Source of the DNA: Thiomonas arsenitoxydans
Lineage (GTDB): Bacteria; Pseudomonadota; Gammaproteobacteria; Burkholderiales; Burkholderiaceae_C
Assembly: GCF_000253115.1 (NCBI RefSeq)
Contig: NC_014145.1
Coordinates: forward strand, 1,240,001 to 1,304,000
Length of the DNA stretch: 64,000 nt
Reading direction: 5' to 3'
The notes under the pieces were generated by a model. The model had not been told where the DNA came from. It did not search any database and saw only the letters and a list, made by a program, of their open reading frames with translations. This document shows positions 37,620-46,140 of the stretch, one piece after another. Every line of letters starts with the position of its first letter. The stretch's first letter is position 1. A program made the position numbers and the translations under genes.

Positions 37620-38663
37620 ATGCAAAAAACTCCCCTGACTTATCGCGACGCCGGTGTGGATATCGACGCTGGAGATGCGCTGGTCGATGCGATCAAGCCC
37701 CTGGCCCGGCGCACGCTGCGCGACGGCGTGCTGGCGGGTATCGGCGGCTTCGGGGCGCTGTTCGAGGTGCCCAAGCGCTATCGCGAGCCGGTGCTGGTGT
37801 CGGGCACGGATGGCGTGGGCACCAAGCTCAAACTCGCGTTCGAGTGGAACCGACACGACACGGTGGGTATCGATCTGGTGGCGATGAGCGTCAACGATGT
37901 GCTGGTTCAAGGGGCCGAGCCGCTGTTCTTTCTCGACTATTTCGCCTGCGGCAAGCTGGCGGTGCAGACCGCCACGCAAGTAATCGGCGGCGTGGCGCAA
38001 GGGTGCGAGCAGGCCGGTTGTGCGCTCATCGGCGGCGAGACCGCGGAAATGCCTGGAATGTATCCGGCGGGCGAATATGACCTGGCGGGTTTTGCCGTGG
38101 GCGCGGTGGAGAAGAGCGGCATCATCGACGGCCGCACCATTGGCGCGGGCGACCGGGTCATCGGCCTGGCGTCGAGCGGCGCGCATTCCAACGGCTATTC
38201 GCTGGTGCGCAAGATCATCGCTCGCAGCGGGCCAAACGAGCTGCCGACAACGCTGGACGGACAGGATTTCCGCAGCGCGGTGATGGCGCCGACGCGCATT
38301 TACTGCAAACCCGTACTGAAGGCGCTGGCGCAGCACACCATCAAGGGCATGGCCCATATCACCGGCGGAGGCTTGAGCGAAAACATTCCGCGCGTGCTGC
38401 CCGAAAATGTGCAATGCGTGCTCGACCCTTCCACCTGGGGCCAGACCGAGCTGTTTGCTTGGCTGCAACGCGAAGGCGGCGTGGATGACGCCGAAATGCG
38501 CCGCACCTTCAATTGCGGCGTGGGCTTCGTCCTGGTGGTGGCCGCGGCCGAGGCCGAGGCCGTACTCGCCACCCTGCGCGCTGAAGGTGAGACCGGCTGG
38601 ATCATCGGCGAGATTCAGCCGCGTCCTTATGCCGATGCGCATCAGGTGCGCTACACCGGCTGA
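37620..38663 (+). CDS. purM: Phosphoribosylformylglycinamidine cyclo-ligase (AIR synthetase)
   Basis: A 347-residue ATP-dependent enzyme of purine synthesis that closes the imidazole ring of AIR. Motifs: [74 protein letters not shown] and [16 protein letters not shown]. The ATG at 37620 starts the conserved part ([12 protein letters not shown]); an in-frame ATG at 37572 would add 16 unlike residues. Divergent from perM as in other betaproteobacteria. Confidence 0.97.
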   Translation: MQKTPLTYRDAGVDIDAGDALVDAIKPLARRTLRDGVLAGIGGFGALFEVPKRYREPVLVSGTDGVGTKLKLAFEWNRHDTVGIDLVAMSVNDVLVQGAEPLFFLDYFACGKLAVQTATQVIGGVAQGCEQAGCALIGGETAEMPGMYPAGEYDLAGFAVGAVEKSGIIDGRTIGAGDRVIGLASSGAHSNGYSLVRKIIARSGPNELPTTLDGQDFRSAVMAPTRIYCKPVLKALAQHTIKGMAHITGGGLSENIPRVLPENVQCVLDPSTWGQTELFAWLQREGGVDDAEMRRTFNCGVGFVLVVAAAEAEAVLATLRAEGETGWIIGEIQPRPYADAHQVRYTG

Positions 38664-38671
38664 GCCCGGTT

Positions 38672-40189
38672 TTACTGAAACGCGACTTCGTCGAAGCTGC
38701 GCAGCTTGCGGCTGTGCAGACGCCCCATGGTCTGCTGACGCAGCCGCGCGATGGCGCGCAGGCCGATGCGCAGATGCTGTTCGACTTGCTGGCGATAGAA
38801 CTGGTCGGCCATGCCCGGTAGCTTGAGCTCGCCATGCAGTGGCTTGTCGCTCACACACAGCAAGGTGCCATAGGGCACGCGGAAGCGAAAGCCGTTGGCG
38901 GCCACCGTGGCGCTTTCCATGTCGAGCGCAATCGCCCGGCTCTGGCTGAAGCGTCGATCGGGGCCGGGGTAGGGCAGTAGTTCCCAGTTGCGGTTGTCGG
39001 TACTGGCCACCGTCCCGGTGCGCAGCACGCGCTTGAGTTCGTAGCCGTGCAACTGGGTGATGTCGGCCACGGCGCCTTCGAGCGCCTGCTGCACCTCGGC
39101 GAGCGGCGGAATGGGCACCCAAAGCGGTAGTTCCTCGTCGAGCACATGGTCTTCGCGCACATAGCCGTGCGCCAGCACGTAGTCGCCCAGGCGCTGCGAG
39201 TTGCGCAGTCCGGCGCAGTGACCGAGCATGATCCAGGCGTGCGGCCGCAGCACGGCGATGTGGTCGGTGATGTTTTTCGCATTGGCCGGGCCGACGCCGA
39301 TATTGACCAGGGTGATGCCGCCGTGACCCGGCAGGATGAGGTGATACGCCGGCATCTGCGGCAGTCGGGTGGAGGCCTGTCCCTCGGTTCGCGCCGCGCC
39401 CTGGGCGGTGGCCCGGCGGGTGATGACGTTGCCGGGTTCGACGAAGGCGGTGTAGGGCGCGTCGTCGTCGGTCGCAGACGCGGCGGGCTGGTTCATCAGG
39501 GCATGGGCCATGCGCACGAACTCATCGACGTAGAACTGGTAGTTGGTGAACAGCACGAAGTTCTGGAAGTGTTCGGGCGCGGTGCCGGTGTAGTGCTGCA
39601 GGCGGTGCAGCGAGTAGTCGATGCGCGGAGCGGTAAACAAGGCCAGCGGCATGGGCTGGTCGTTTGGCGTGTCGTGGGTGCCGTTGGCAATGCCGTCGTC
39701 CATCGCGGCCAGATCGGGCAGATCGAAAATATCGCGCAGTTGCTGGCGCTGCTCGACGCTGAGATGGCCTTCGACATGCGCCTGACCCGCAAAGCTGAAA
39801 TGCAGCGGAACTGGCTGTTCACCCACCCCGATTTCCAGCGCAACGCCGTGGTTGGTCAGCAGCAACTGGAACTGGGCGAGCAGATAGTCAGCGAACAGAT
39901 CCGGCCGGGTGAGGGTGGTTTCGTAAACGCCGGGAGCGGCAACAAACCCGTAAGCCAGGCGCGAGTCAGGGTGCGCGACGCTGTCGATGCGCACCCGCAC
40001 CACCGGATAGCAAGCCCGCACGCGGCCGGGCGGCAGCGTGCCCGCGATGAACTCGGCCAGCTTGTCGCGCAGATGGGTGATGGCGGCGGTATAGAGGGCC
40101 TGCACCTGATCGAGCGCGGCTTGCGCATCGGTGAAGACGGCGCTGGCGGTCGGGGCGGGGCAATGCAGGGCGTGAGGGCGGTGCGACAT
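38672..40189 (-). CDS. amn: AMP nucleosidase
   Basis: A protein of about 505 residues hydrolysing AMP to adenine and ribose-5-phosphate. The N-terminal AMP-nucleosidase domain carries RACYPVVRVRI, and the C-terminal phosphorylase-like domain has GITLVNIGVGPANAKNITDH, WIMLGHCAGLRNSQRLGDYV, LDMESATVAANGFRFRVPYG and CVSDKPLHGE. The start at 40189 (MSHRPHAL) follows the tandem repeat region; the frame is open to 40306 through that repeat. Its stop is 8 nt from the purM stop (convergent). Confidence 0.93.
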   Translation of the reverse strand: MSHRPHALHCPAPTASAVFTDAQAALDQVQALYTAAITHLRDKLAEFIAGTLPPGRVRACYPVVRVRIDSVAHPDSRLAYGFVAAPGVYETTLTRPDLFADYLLAQFQLLLTNHGVALEIGVGEQPVPLHFSFAGQAHVEGHLSVEQRQQLRDIFDLPDLAAMDDGIANGTHDTPNDQPMPLALFTAPRIDYSLHRLQHYTGTAPEHFQNFVLFTNYQFYVDEFVRMAHALMNQPAASATDDDAPYTAFVEPGNVITRRATAQGAARTEGQASTRLPQMPAYHLILPGHGGITLVNIGVGPANAKNITDHIAVLRPHAWIMLGHCAGLRNSQRLGDYVLAHGYVREDHVLDEELPLWVPIPPLAEVQQALEGAVADITQLHGYELKRVLRTGTVASTDNRNWELLPYPGPDRRFSQSRAIALDMESATVAANGFRFRVPYGTLLCVSDKPLHGELKLPGMADQFYRQQVEQHLRIGLRAIARLRQQTMGRLHSRKLRSFDEVAFQ

Positions 40190-40200
40190 GTTGCGGGCTG

Positions 40201-40236
40201 ATGGCGAGAGGTGGCGAGAGGTGGCGAGAGGTGGCG
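40201..40236. repeat. 10-bp tandem repeat upstream of amn
   Basis: GTGGCGAGAG occurs in three near-perfect units plus a 6-bp partial unit; the first unit has A in position 1. It ends 12 bp from the proposed amn ATG, within the amn/lapA divergent gap. Copy number could vary by slippage. Confidence 0.85.
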
Positions 40237-40361
40237 GAACGATGGCCGGTATTGTCCACCCGGAGTTTTTCACATCACCACACACTGCTGCACGGCAAGC
40301 ACCCAAGAATGCAATATGCTTGCTCGGTTGCCCCTATCTTCCTTGTTTCGGTTTTATTTCC

Positions 40362-40682
40362 ATGCGCATCCTGAGCTGGTTTTTGCGGTTGGTGGTCTTC
40401 CTGCTTTTGTTCGGTCTGGCGCTGAACAATCTCGAGACCGTCACCCTGCACCTGCTATTCGGCACCGAGTGGCGCACGCCCATGATCGTGCTGCTGCTCG
40501 TGGTGTTCGCCCTCGGCGCGGTGCTGGGCGCGCTGGCGCTGCTGCCTTCGTGGATGCGGCACCGCAAACAGGTCCGGCTGGCGCGCAACAGTGAGCCGCC
40601 GCCCAAACCGTCTGCTGCCACCGCCGTCGCTCCGGCCGACTTCCCGCAGCATCCAATCGACAGGCCGATCGATGGAGTTTGA
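40362..40682 (+). CDS. lapA: Lipopolysaccharide assembly protein A
   Basis: A 106-residue inner-membrane protein with two transmembrane helices (about 4-22 and 38-60) and a short cytosolic Pro/Ala tail. The LNNLETVTLHLLFG segment is typical of LapA (DUF1049). With LapB it influences LpxC turnover and LPS assembly. The stop overlaps the lapB start region by 11 nt. Confidence 0.88.
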   Translation: MRILSWFLRLVVFLLLFGLALNNLETVTLHLLFGTEWRTPMIVLLLVVFALGAVLGALALLPSWMRHRKQVRLARNSEPPPKPSAATAVAPADFPQHPIDRPIDGV

Positions 40683-41844
40683 TCTTTGGTGGCTGCTGAT
40701 CCTGCCCCTGATGTTCGCGCTGGGGTGGCTGGCGGCGCGCGTGGATCTGCGGCAGGTGGGCAAGGAGCGCGCCCTGCGGCGTGATGCCCCGCAGGCCTAC
40801 TACCGCGGTCTCAACCACTTGCTCAACGAGCAGCAGGACAAGGCCATCGACGCCTTCATCGAAGCCATGACCGCCGATCCCGATACCGTCGATCTGCACT
40901 TCGCGCTGGGCAATCTGTTTCGCCGCCGTGGCGAGTATGAGCGCGCGGTGCGGGTACACCAGAACCTGCTCGCCCGCGCCGACTTGCCGCGCGAAGCGCG
41001 TGAACGCGCGCAACTTGCCCTGGCGCAGGATTTTTTCAAGGCCGGGCTGCTCGACCGCGCCGAATCCGCCTACGAAGATCTGCGCCGCAGCGTCTATGCC
41101 TCGCAGGCGCTGACGGCGCTGCTGCAGATCAGCGAGCGCACCCAAGATTGGAACAAGGCCATTGCGCGTGCCGGCGAACTGGAGCTGCGCGCCACCGGCG
41201 CCTATCAGCGGCAGATTGCGCAATATTGGTGCGAGCTGGCCGTGCAACATCACGCGGCAGGGCGGGCGCAGGAAGCTCAGCAGTCGCTCGACGCCGCGCT
41301 GCAGGCCGCGCCTCAGGGCGTGCGGCCGCGCTTGCTGCGCGCGCAGTGGGCGCAGCAGCACGGTGAACTGGAATCGGCTTTGCGCATACTGGAATCCATC
41401 GATCTGGTGCAGCCTGAATTCATTGCGCTGGCGGCGGTGCAGATCGCCCAACTGCGCCAGCAGCTCGGGCAGGTGGCCGAAGGGCTGATGTGGCTGCGTC
41501 AGCGTTTGCAGCAGACCCCCGCCATCGACCTGCTCGACGCCGTGCTGCTGCTCGACCCCGATCCCGCCTCGCAGGCCCGGTGCGCGCAGGACTATCTGCA
41601 GTCGCATCGCAGCCTGCTGGCGCTCAAGCGTGTGCTCGAACACCCCATGCCCGGCGCCACCGTGCCCGAAGCGGCAGCCGCCATGCAGGGTGCGGTGGAC
41701 AATGCCTTGCGCAGTCGCCAGCGCTACCGCTGCGCGGCCTGCGGCTTCGAGGCGCGGCAATATTTCTGGCACTGTCCAGGCTGTCAGGGGTGGGAGACTT
41801 ATCCGCCCCGTCGCCTGGAAGAACTCTCCCTTCTTGGATCATGA
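40672..41844 (+). CDS. lapB: Lipopolysaccharide assembly protein B
   Basis: A 390-residue protein. One N-terminal membrane helix (WWLLILPLMFALGWLAARVD) is followed by about nine TPR motifs, and a C-terminal rubredoxin-like zinc knuckle (CAACGF ... CPGC) is intact. LapB couples LPS synthesis to export and promotes FtsH degradation of LpxC. The ATG at 40672 lies inside the lapA end, and its stop overlaps the next start (ATGA). Confidence 0.93.
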   Translation: MEFDLWWLLILPLMFALGWLAARVDLRQVGKERALRRDAPQAYYRGLNHLLNEQQDKAIDAFIEAMTADPDTVDLHFALGNLFRRRGEYERAVRVHQNLLARADLPREARERAQLALAQDFFKAGLLDRAESAYEDLRRSVYASQALTALLQISERTQDWNKAIARAGELELRATGAYQRQIAQYWCELAVQHHAAGRAQEAQQSLDAALQAAPQGVRPRLLRAQWAQQHGELESALRILESIDLVQPEFIALAAVQIAQLRQQLGQVAEGLMWLRQRLQQTPAIDLLDAVLLLDPDPASQARCAQDYLQSHRSLLALKRVLEHPMPGATVPEAAAAMQGAVDNALRSRQRYRCAACGFEARQYFWHCPGCQGWETYPPRRLEELSLLGS

Positions 41845-42770
41845 ACGCAGAACAACTCGCCCAATCCCGTGTGCTCATCGTCGGTGACGTCATGCTCGAC
41901 CGTTACTGGTTCGGTTCGACCGATCGCATTTCTCCCGAGGCGCCGGTGCCCGTGGTGCGCGTGCAGCGCGACGAAGACCGCGTGGGCGGCGCGGCCAACG
42001 TGGCGCTCAACGCCTCCGTGCTGGGGGCGCAGGCCACGCTGCTGTCGGTGGTCGGGGCGGACGAGCCGGGCCGCAAGCTGGTCACGCTGCTGGTCGATAC
42101 CCCCATCCGCAACGCCATGCGGCAAGACCCCACGCTCAAGACCACGGTCAAGCTCAGGGTGGTGTCGCGCCAGCAGCAGCTTATCCGTCTGGATTTCGAG
42201 CACAAGCCCGATCACGAAGTGCTCGCCGCGATGATGGAGCGCTACGAGCAGGAGCTGGCCTTCCACGACGTGGTGCTGCTGTCGGACTATGGCAAAGGCG
42301 GCCTCGAACACCTCGACCAGATGATGAATCTGGCGCGCACCCAGGGCAAGACCATTCTGGTCGATCCCAAGGGCCGCGACTACAGCCGCTACGCTGGCGC
42401 CACCCTGCTGACGCCCAACCGCGCCGAGCTGGCGCAAGTGGTGGGCGACTGGAGCAGCGAGCAAGACCTCACCGCGCGTGCGCAGGGTCTGCGCAAAAAG
42501 CTCAGCCTCAAGGCGCTGCTGCTGACGCGCTCGGAAGAAGGCATGAGTCTGTACACCGAGACCGGTGAACTGCATATTCCCACCGAGGCCAAAGAGGTGT
42601 ATGACGTTTCAGGCGCGGGCGACACGGTAATTGCCACGGTGGCCGTGATGCTCGGCGCCGGGCTTTCCATGGAAGACGCGGTGCGCACGGCCAACCGGGC
42701 GGCGGGCATTGTGGTCGGCAAGTTGGGTACCGCCAGCGTGACGCCGAAGGAACTTTGGGGAACGACATGA
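41841..42770 (+). CDS. hldA: D-glycero-beta-D-manno-heptose-7-phosphate kinase (RfaE domain I)
   Basis: A 309-residue ribokinase-family sugar kinase of LPS inner-core heptose synthesis. Motifs: [51 protein letters not shown], and the catalytic [12 protein letters not shown] (GAGD). It lacks the second (adenylyltransferase) domain of E. coli HldE, so a separate hldC is expected elsewhere. Overlaps lapB and hldD by 4 nt each. Confidence 0.93.
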   Translation: MNAEQLAQSRVLIVGDVMLDRYWFGSTDRISPEAPVPVVRVQRDEDRVGGAANVALNASVLGAQATLLSVVGADEPGRKLVTLLVDTPIRNAMRQDPTLKTTVKLRVVSRQQQLIRLDFEHKPDHEVLAAMMERYEQELAFHDVVLLSDYGKGGLEHLDQMMNLARTQGKTILVDPKGRDYSRYAGATLLTPNRAELAQVVGDWSSEQDLTARAQGLRKKLSLKALLLTRSEEGMSLYTETGELHIPTEAKEVYDVSGAGDTVIATVAVMLGAGLSMEDAVRTANRAAGIVVGKLGTASVTPKELWGTT

Positions 42771-43759
42771 GAGTCATCGTCACCGGTGCGGCCGGTTTCA
42801 TCGGCAGCAATCTCGTCAAAGGGCTCAATGCCCGCGGCATTACCGAAGTGATCGCGGTGGACAACCTCACCCGCGGCGACAAGTTTCACAATCTGGTGGA
42901 CTTGCAGATCTGCGACTACATCGACAAGACGGTGTTCTTCGAGCAGTTCGCCAGCGGCCACTACGGCAAGGTCGAGGCCGTGTTTCACCAGGGCGCCTGT
43001 TCCGACACCATGGAACACGATGGCCGCTACATGCTCGACAACAACTACCGCAGCAGCCGCATACTGCTCGACGCTGGCCAGAAGCAGGGCGTGCGCCTGC
43101 TCTATGCGTCCAGCGCCGCCACCTACGGCGCCAGCAAGGTGTTTCGCGAGTCGCCCGAGTTCGAGCGCCCGCTCAACGTCTATGGCTACTCCAAGATGTT
43201 GTTCGATCAGGTCGTGCGGCGCGTGCTGCCGCATGCCACAACGCAGATCGCGGGCTTTCGCTATTTCAACGTGTACGGCCCGCGCGAACAGCACAAGGGA
43301 CGCATGGCGTCGGTGGCGTTTCATCACTTCAACCAATACCGCGAACACGGCCAGGTCAAGCTGTTTGGTGAATATCAGGGCTACGGCCCCGGTATGCAGG
43401 AACGCGATTTCGTCTGGATCGACGATGTCGTGGCCGTCAATCTCTGGTTTTTCGATCACCCGGGCAAGAGCGGTATTTTCAACCTCGGCTCGGGTCGTGC
43501 GCAGCCGTTCAACGATGTGGCGCAAACCGTGGTCAACACCCTGCGGCAGCAGGCGGGGCAACCGGCCTTGAGCTTGGCGGAATTGGTGGATTGCGGCGAG
43601 ATTGCCTATATTCCTTTTCCCGATGCCCTGGTCGGCAAGTACCAATGCCACACCCAGGCCGACCTTAGCCATTTGCGCGCGGCGGGCTGCACCCATCACT
43701 TCGCCACGGTGGAAGAAGGCACCGCGCAATACATGCGCGCGCTGCTTGCCGCGGCCTGA
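42767..43759 (+). CDS. hldD: ADP-L-glycero-D-manno-heptose-6-epimerase
   Basis: A 330-residue NADP-dependent SDR. The nucleotide-binding motif is [12 protein letters not shown], then [23 protein letters not shown] and [10 protein letters not shown] (YxxxK catalytic pair), and [19 protein letters not shown]. It epimerises ADP-heptose for LPS core. Its TGA directly abuts the stop codon of the convergent MFS gene. Confidence 0.95.
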   Translation: MRVIVTGAAGFIGSNLVKGLNARGITEVIAVDNLTRGDKFHNLVDLQICDYIDKTVFFEQFASGHYGKVEAVFHQGACSDTMEHDGRYMLDNNYRSSRILLDAGQKQGVRLLYASSAATYGASKVFRESPEFERPLNVYGYSKMLFDQVVRRVLPHATTQIAGFRYFNVYGPREQHKGRMASVAFHHFNQYREHGQVKLFGEYQGYGPGMQERDFVWIDDVVAVNLWFFDHPGKSGIFNLGSGRAQPFNDVAQTVVNTLRQQAGQPALSLAELVDCGEIAYIPFPDALVGKYQCHTQADLSHLRAAGCTHHFATVEEGTAQYMRALLAAA

Positions 43760-44971
43760 TCAACTCGGCTGCGCTTGCCGTGCGGTGTCGCGCAGCATTA
43801 CCAGTAAAAGCCCCATGCCCGCGAGCATCACCACTGCTGTGATGACCAGCGCGCCGCGGTAGCTCCCCGTTTGCGCGGCAATCGAACCGGCCATTGCCGG
43901 GGCGACAATTTGCGCCACGCCGTAGCTCAAAGTCAGCCGGGCCATGGCCTTGGCGGGGTTGTCGGGAAAGCTGCGGCCGATCAGCGTGAGCGTGAGACTG
44001 ACGATGCCCACGAACGTGCCGCCGTACAGCACGGCGCTGAGCAGATTCAGCGGCAGATTGAGCGTCATCGCGGGCAGGATGATGGAGACGGTCTGCAGCC
44101 CGAACGCCAGCAGCAAGGCCTGGAGGTCGCCCATGCTGCGCGCCAGCCGATCCCATACAAAGCTCGACGGCGCCGCGGCAAGCCCCACGATCACCCAGAC
44201 CCAGCCGCCCTTGTCCGCCAGCGCCGGCAGTTTGTCGAGAATGGCGACGATGAAGGTCGCGCTGATCACATAGCCGAAACCGGCGCAGAAATAGACGGCG
44301 ATGAACAAAGCCATCCAGCGCCTCGGGGGCGGAACGACAGCGGTTTTTGCACCAGCGCCCCCCAAGGGCCCGGATGCCGCGGGCGAGGGCAACCATAGCC
44401 AGGCGGGCACGAAAAACACCAGACCGAGCAAGCCCAGCCCCATCCATTGCTGCGCCCAGCCGAGCCGATCCATCATGGCGCCAACGGCCAGACCCGAGAC
44501 CACGACGCCCAGCCCCAGCCCGGTGAAATGCAGACCCAGCTCGGGCCGGTGACCGTGGCGGATCAGCCAGTTCAACGCCAGGCCCGAGGCCAGCAGCAGC
44601 CCCGCCGTACTCGACAGCCCGGAGAGAAAGCGCAGCACGGCCCAGACCGCGGTGTTGTCGGTGAAGCCCAGTGCGGCGGTTGTCACCACGGCCAGCACCA
44701 GCCCGATGCGATACATCACGAACTTCTGCCGCAAATTGCCCACCGCTGCGGCAATGAGTGCGCCGGTGATGTAACCGGCGTAATTGAAGGTCGCCAGCCA
44801 GCCCGCTGCCAGGTTGGTGAGACCGGCCTCGCGGTGCATCACCGGCAGCATGGGGGTGTAGGCAAAGCGCGCGAGCCCCACCGTGAGGATGAGGGCGCAG
44901 ATGCCTGCAAACAGCACACGCAGGCGCGCGCCGTTGCTGGCGGTCGGGAGGGGGGATTGGCGGGTTGGCAT
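43760..44971 (-). CDS. MFS transporter, YbfB/YjiJ type
   Basis: A 403-residue, roughly twelve-helix transporter. The N-terminus has GLARFAYTPMLPVMHREAGL, the marker of the YbfB/YjiJ family, then GYITGALIAAAVGNL and later GGTFVGIVSLTLTLIGRSFP. The substrate is unknown. Single gene, convergent with hldD with no base between the two stop codons. Confidence 0.85.
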   Translation of the reverse strand: MPTRQSPLPTASNGARLRVLFAGICALILTVGLARFAYTPMLPVMHREAGLTNLAAGWLATFNYAGYITGALIAAAVGNLRQKFVMYRIGLVLAVVTTAALGFTDNTAVWAVLRFLSGLSSTAGLLLASGLALNWLIRHGHRPELGLHFTGLGLGVVVSGLAVGAMMDRLGWAQQWMGLGLLGLVFFVPAWLWLPSPAASGPLGGAGAKTAVVPPPRRWMALFIAVYFCAGFGYVISATFIVAILDKLPALADKGGWVWVIVGLAAAPSSFVWDRLARSMGDLQALLLAFGLQTVSIILPAMTLNLPLNLLSAVLYGGTFVGIVSLTLTLIGRSFPDNPAKAMARLTLSYGVAQIVAPAMAGSIAAQTGSYRGALVITAVVMLAGMGLLLVMLRDTARQAQPS

Positions 44972-45041
44972 GAAGGGGCGCAGAGCTTGCGGCGCTCGTA
45001 GCGCTCGCAGCAGATGCTATTCCCAGCCCCCTGCAAGCGGC

Positions 45042-46019
45042 TTACATCAGCACATGTTCGCCAGCATTGTTCTGGCCGAGGATGATGTAGTTGACCTTGC
45101 GGATGTCGGCGAGTTGCGTGCCCCCAGCATAGGAAATGGAGCTTTGCAGGTCTTCCTCCATTTCGCGCAGGGTGTCGGCCAGGCGACCCTTAAGCGGCTC
45201 CAGAATGCGTTTGCCCTCGACGTTGCGGTAGGCGCCCTTGTTGTATTCGGAGGCGCTGCCGTAATACTCCTTGAACAACTGGCCATCGACTTCCACAATC
45301 TTGCCCGGCGACTCTTCATGGCCGGCCAGCATGGAGCCGATCATCACCATGCTGGCGCCGAAGCGCACGCTCTTGGCGATGTCGCCATGTTCGCGGATGC
45401 CGCCGTCGGCGATGATGGGTTTGGTCGCCACTCGCGCGCACCACTTCAGCGCCGAGAGCTGCCATCCGCCGGTGCCGAAGCCGGTTTTCATGCGAGTGAT
45501 GCACACCTTGCCCGGGCCGATGCCCACCTTGGTCGCATCGGCGCCCCAGGCTTCGAGATCGATCACCGCCTCGGGGGTGCCGATATTGCCGGCGATGACG
45601 AAGGCTTGCGGCAGCTTATGTTTGATGTGCGCAATCATGCGCCGCACGCTGTCGGCATGACCGTGGGCGATGTCGATGGTGATGTAGTCGGCGCCCGTGC
45701 CCTCGGCGGCGAGTTGGTCGATGAGCGCCTTGTCGTCTTCCTTGACGCCCAGCGAGATCGAGATGAACAAATCGGCATCGCGCATCTGGCGGGCGAAGGC
45801 CGCCACGTCCACATCGAAGCGGTGCATCACATAAAAGTAGCCATTGGCCGCCAGCCAGCGACAGACGTTGGCGTCGACCACGGTTTTCATATTGGCCGGC
45901 ACCACCGGCAGGCGAAAGCGCCGCCCGCCAAACTCGGTCGACGGGTCGCACTGGCTGCGGCTCTCCACCCGGCACTTGCGCGGCAACAGCAGAATGTTGT
46001 CGTAGTCGAAGATGTCCAT
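45042..46019 (-). CDS. guaC: GMP reductase
   Basis: About 325 residues. IMPDH/GMPR fold with [44 protein letters not shown], the catalytic-Cys loop [17 protein letters not shown] and [14 protein letters not shown]. It converts GMP to IMP with NADPH. The sequence resembles the GuaC2 type common in Gram-positives rather than E. coli GuaC. The ATG at 46019 has GGAGA at 46025-46029; GTG at 46022 is an alternative. Confidence 0.92.
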   Translation of the reverse strand: MDIFDYDNILLLPRKCRVESRSQCDPSTEFGGRRFRLPVVPANMKTVVDANVCRWLAANGYFYVMHRFDVDVAAFARQMRDADLFISISLGVKEDDKALIDQLAAEGTGADYITIDIAHGHADSVRRMIAHIKHKLPQAFVIAGNIGTPEAVIDLEAWGADATKVGIGPGKVCITRMKTGFGTGGWQLSALKWCARVATKPIIADGGIREHGDIAKSVRFGASMVMIGSMLAGHEESPGKIVEVDGQLFKEYYGSASEYNKGAYRNVEGKRILEPLKGRLADTLREMEEDLQSSISYAGGTQLADIRKVNYIILGQNNAGEHVLM

Positions 46020-46140
46020 CACAGTCTCCAGAAGCGGCGCACGTTGGCAGCGCGCACAAAAAACCGGGCGGCAAGAAATTCGCGGCCCGGTGACTCATTC
46101 TAGGCCGATGCACATCGCTTCGGCACCCTAGAATTCCGCA

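Noticed and set aside
40201..40236. CRISPR-like repeat
   Set aside because: Units are 10 bp, contiguous and without spacers. No cas gene is present. It is a simple tandem repeat.
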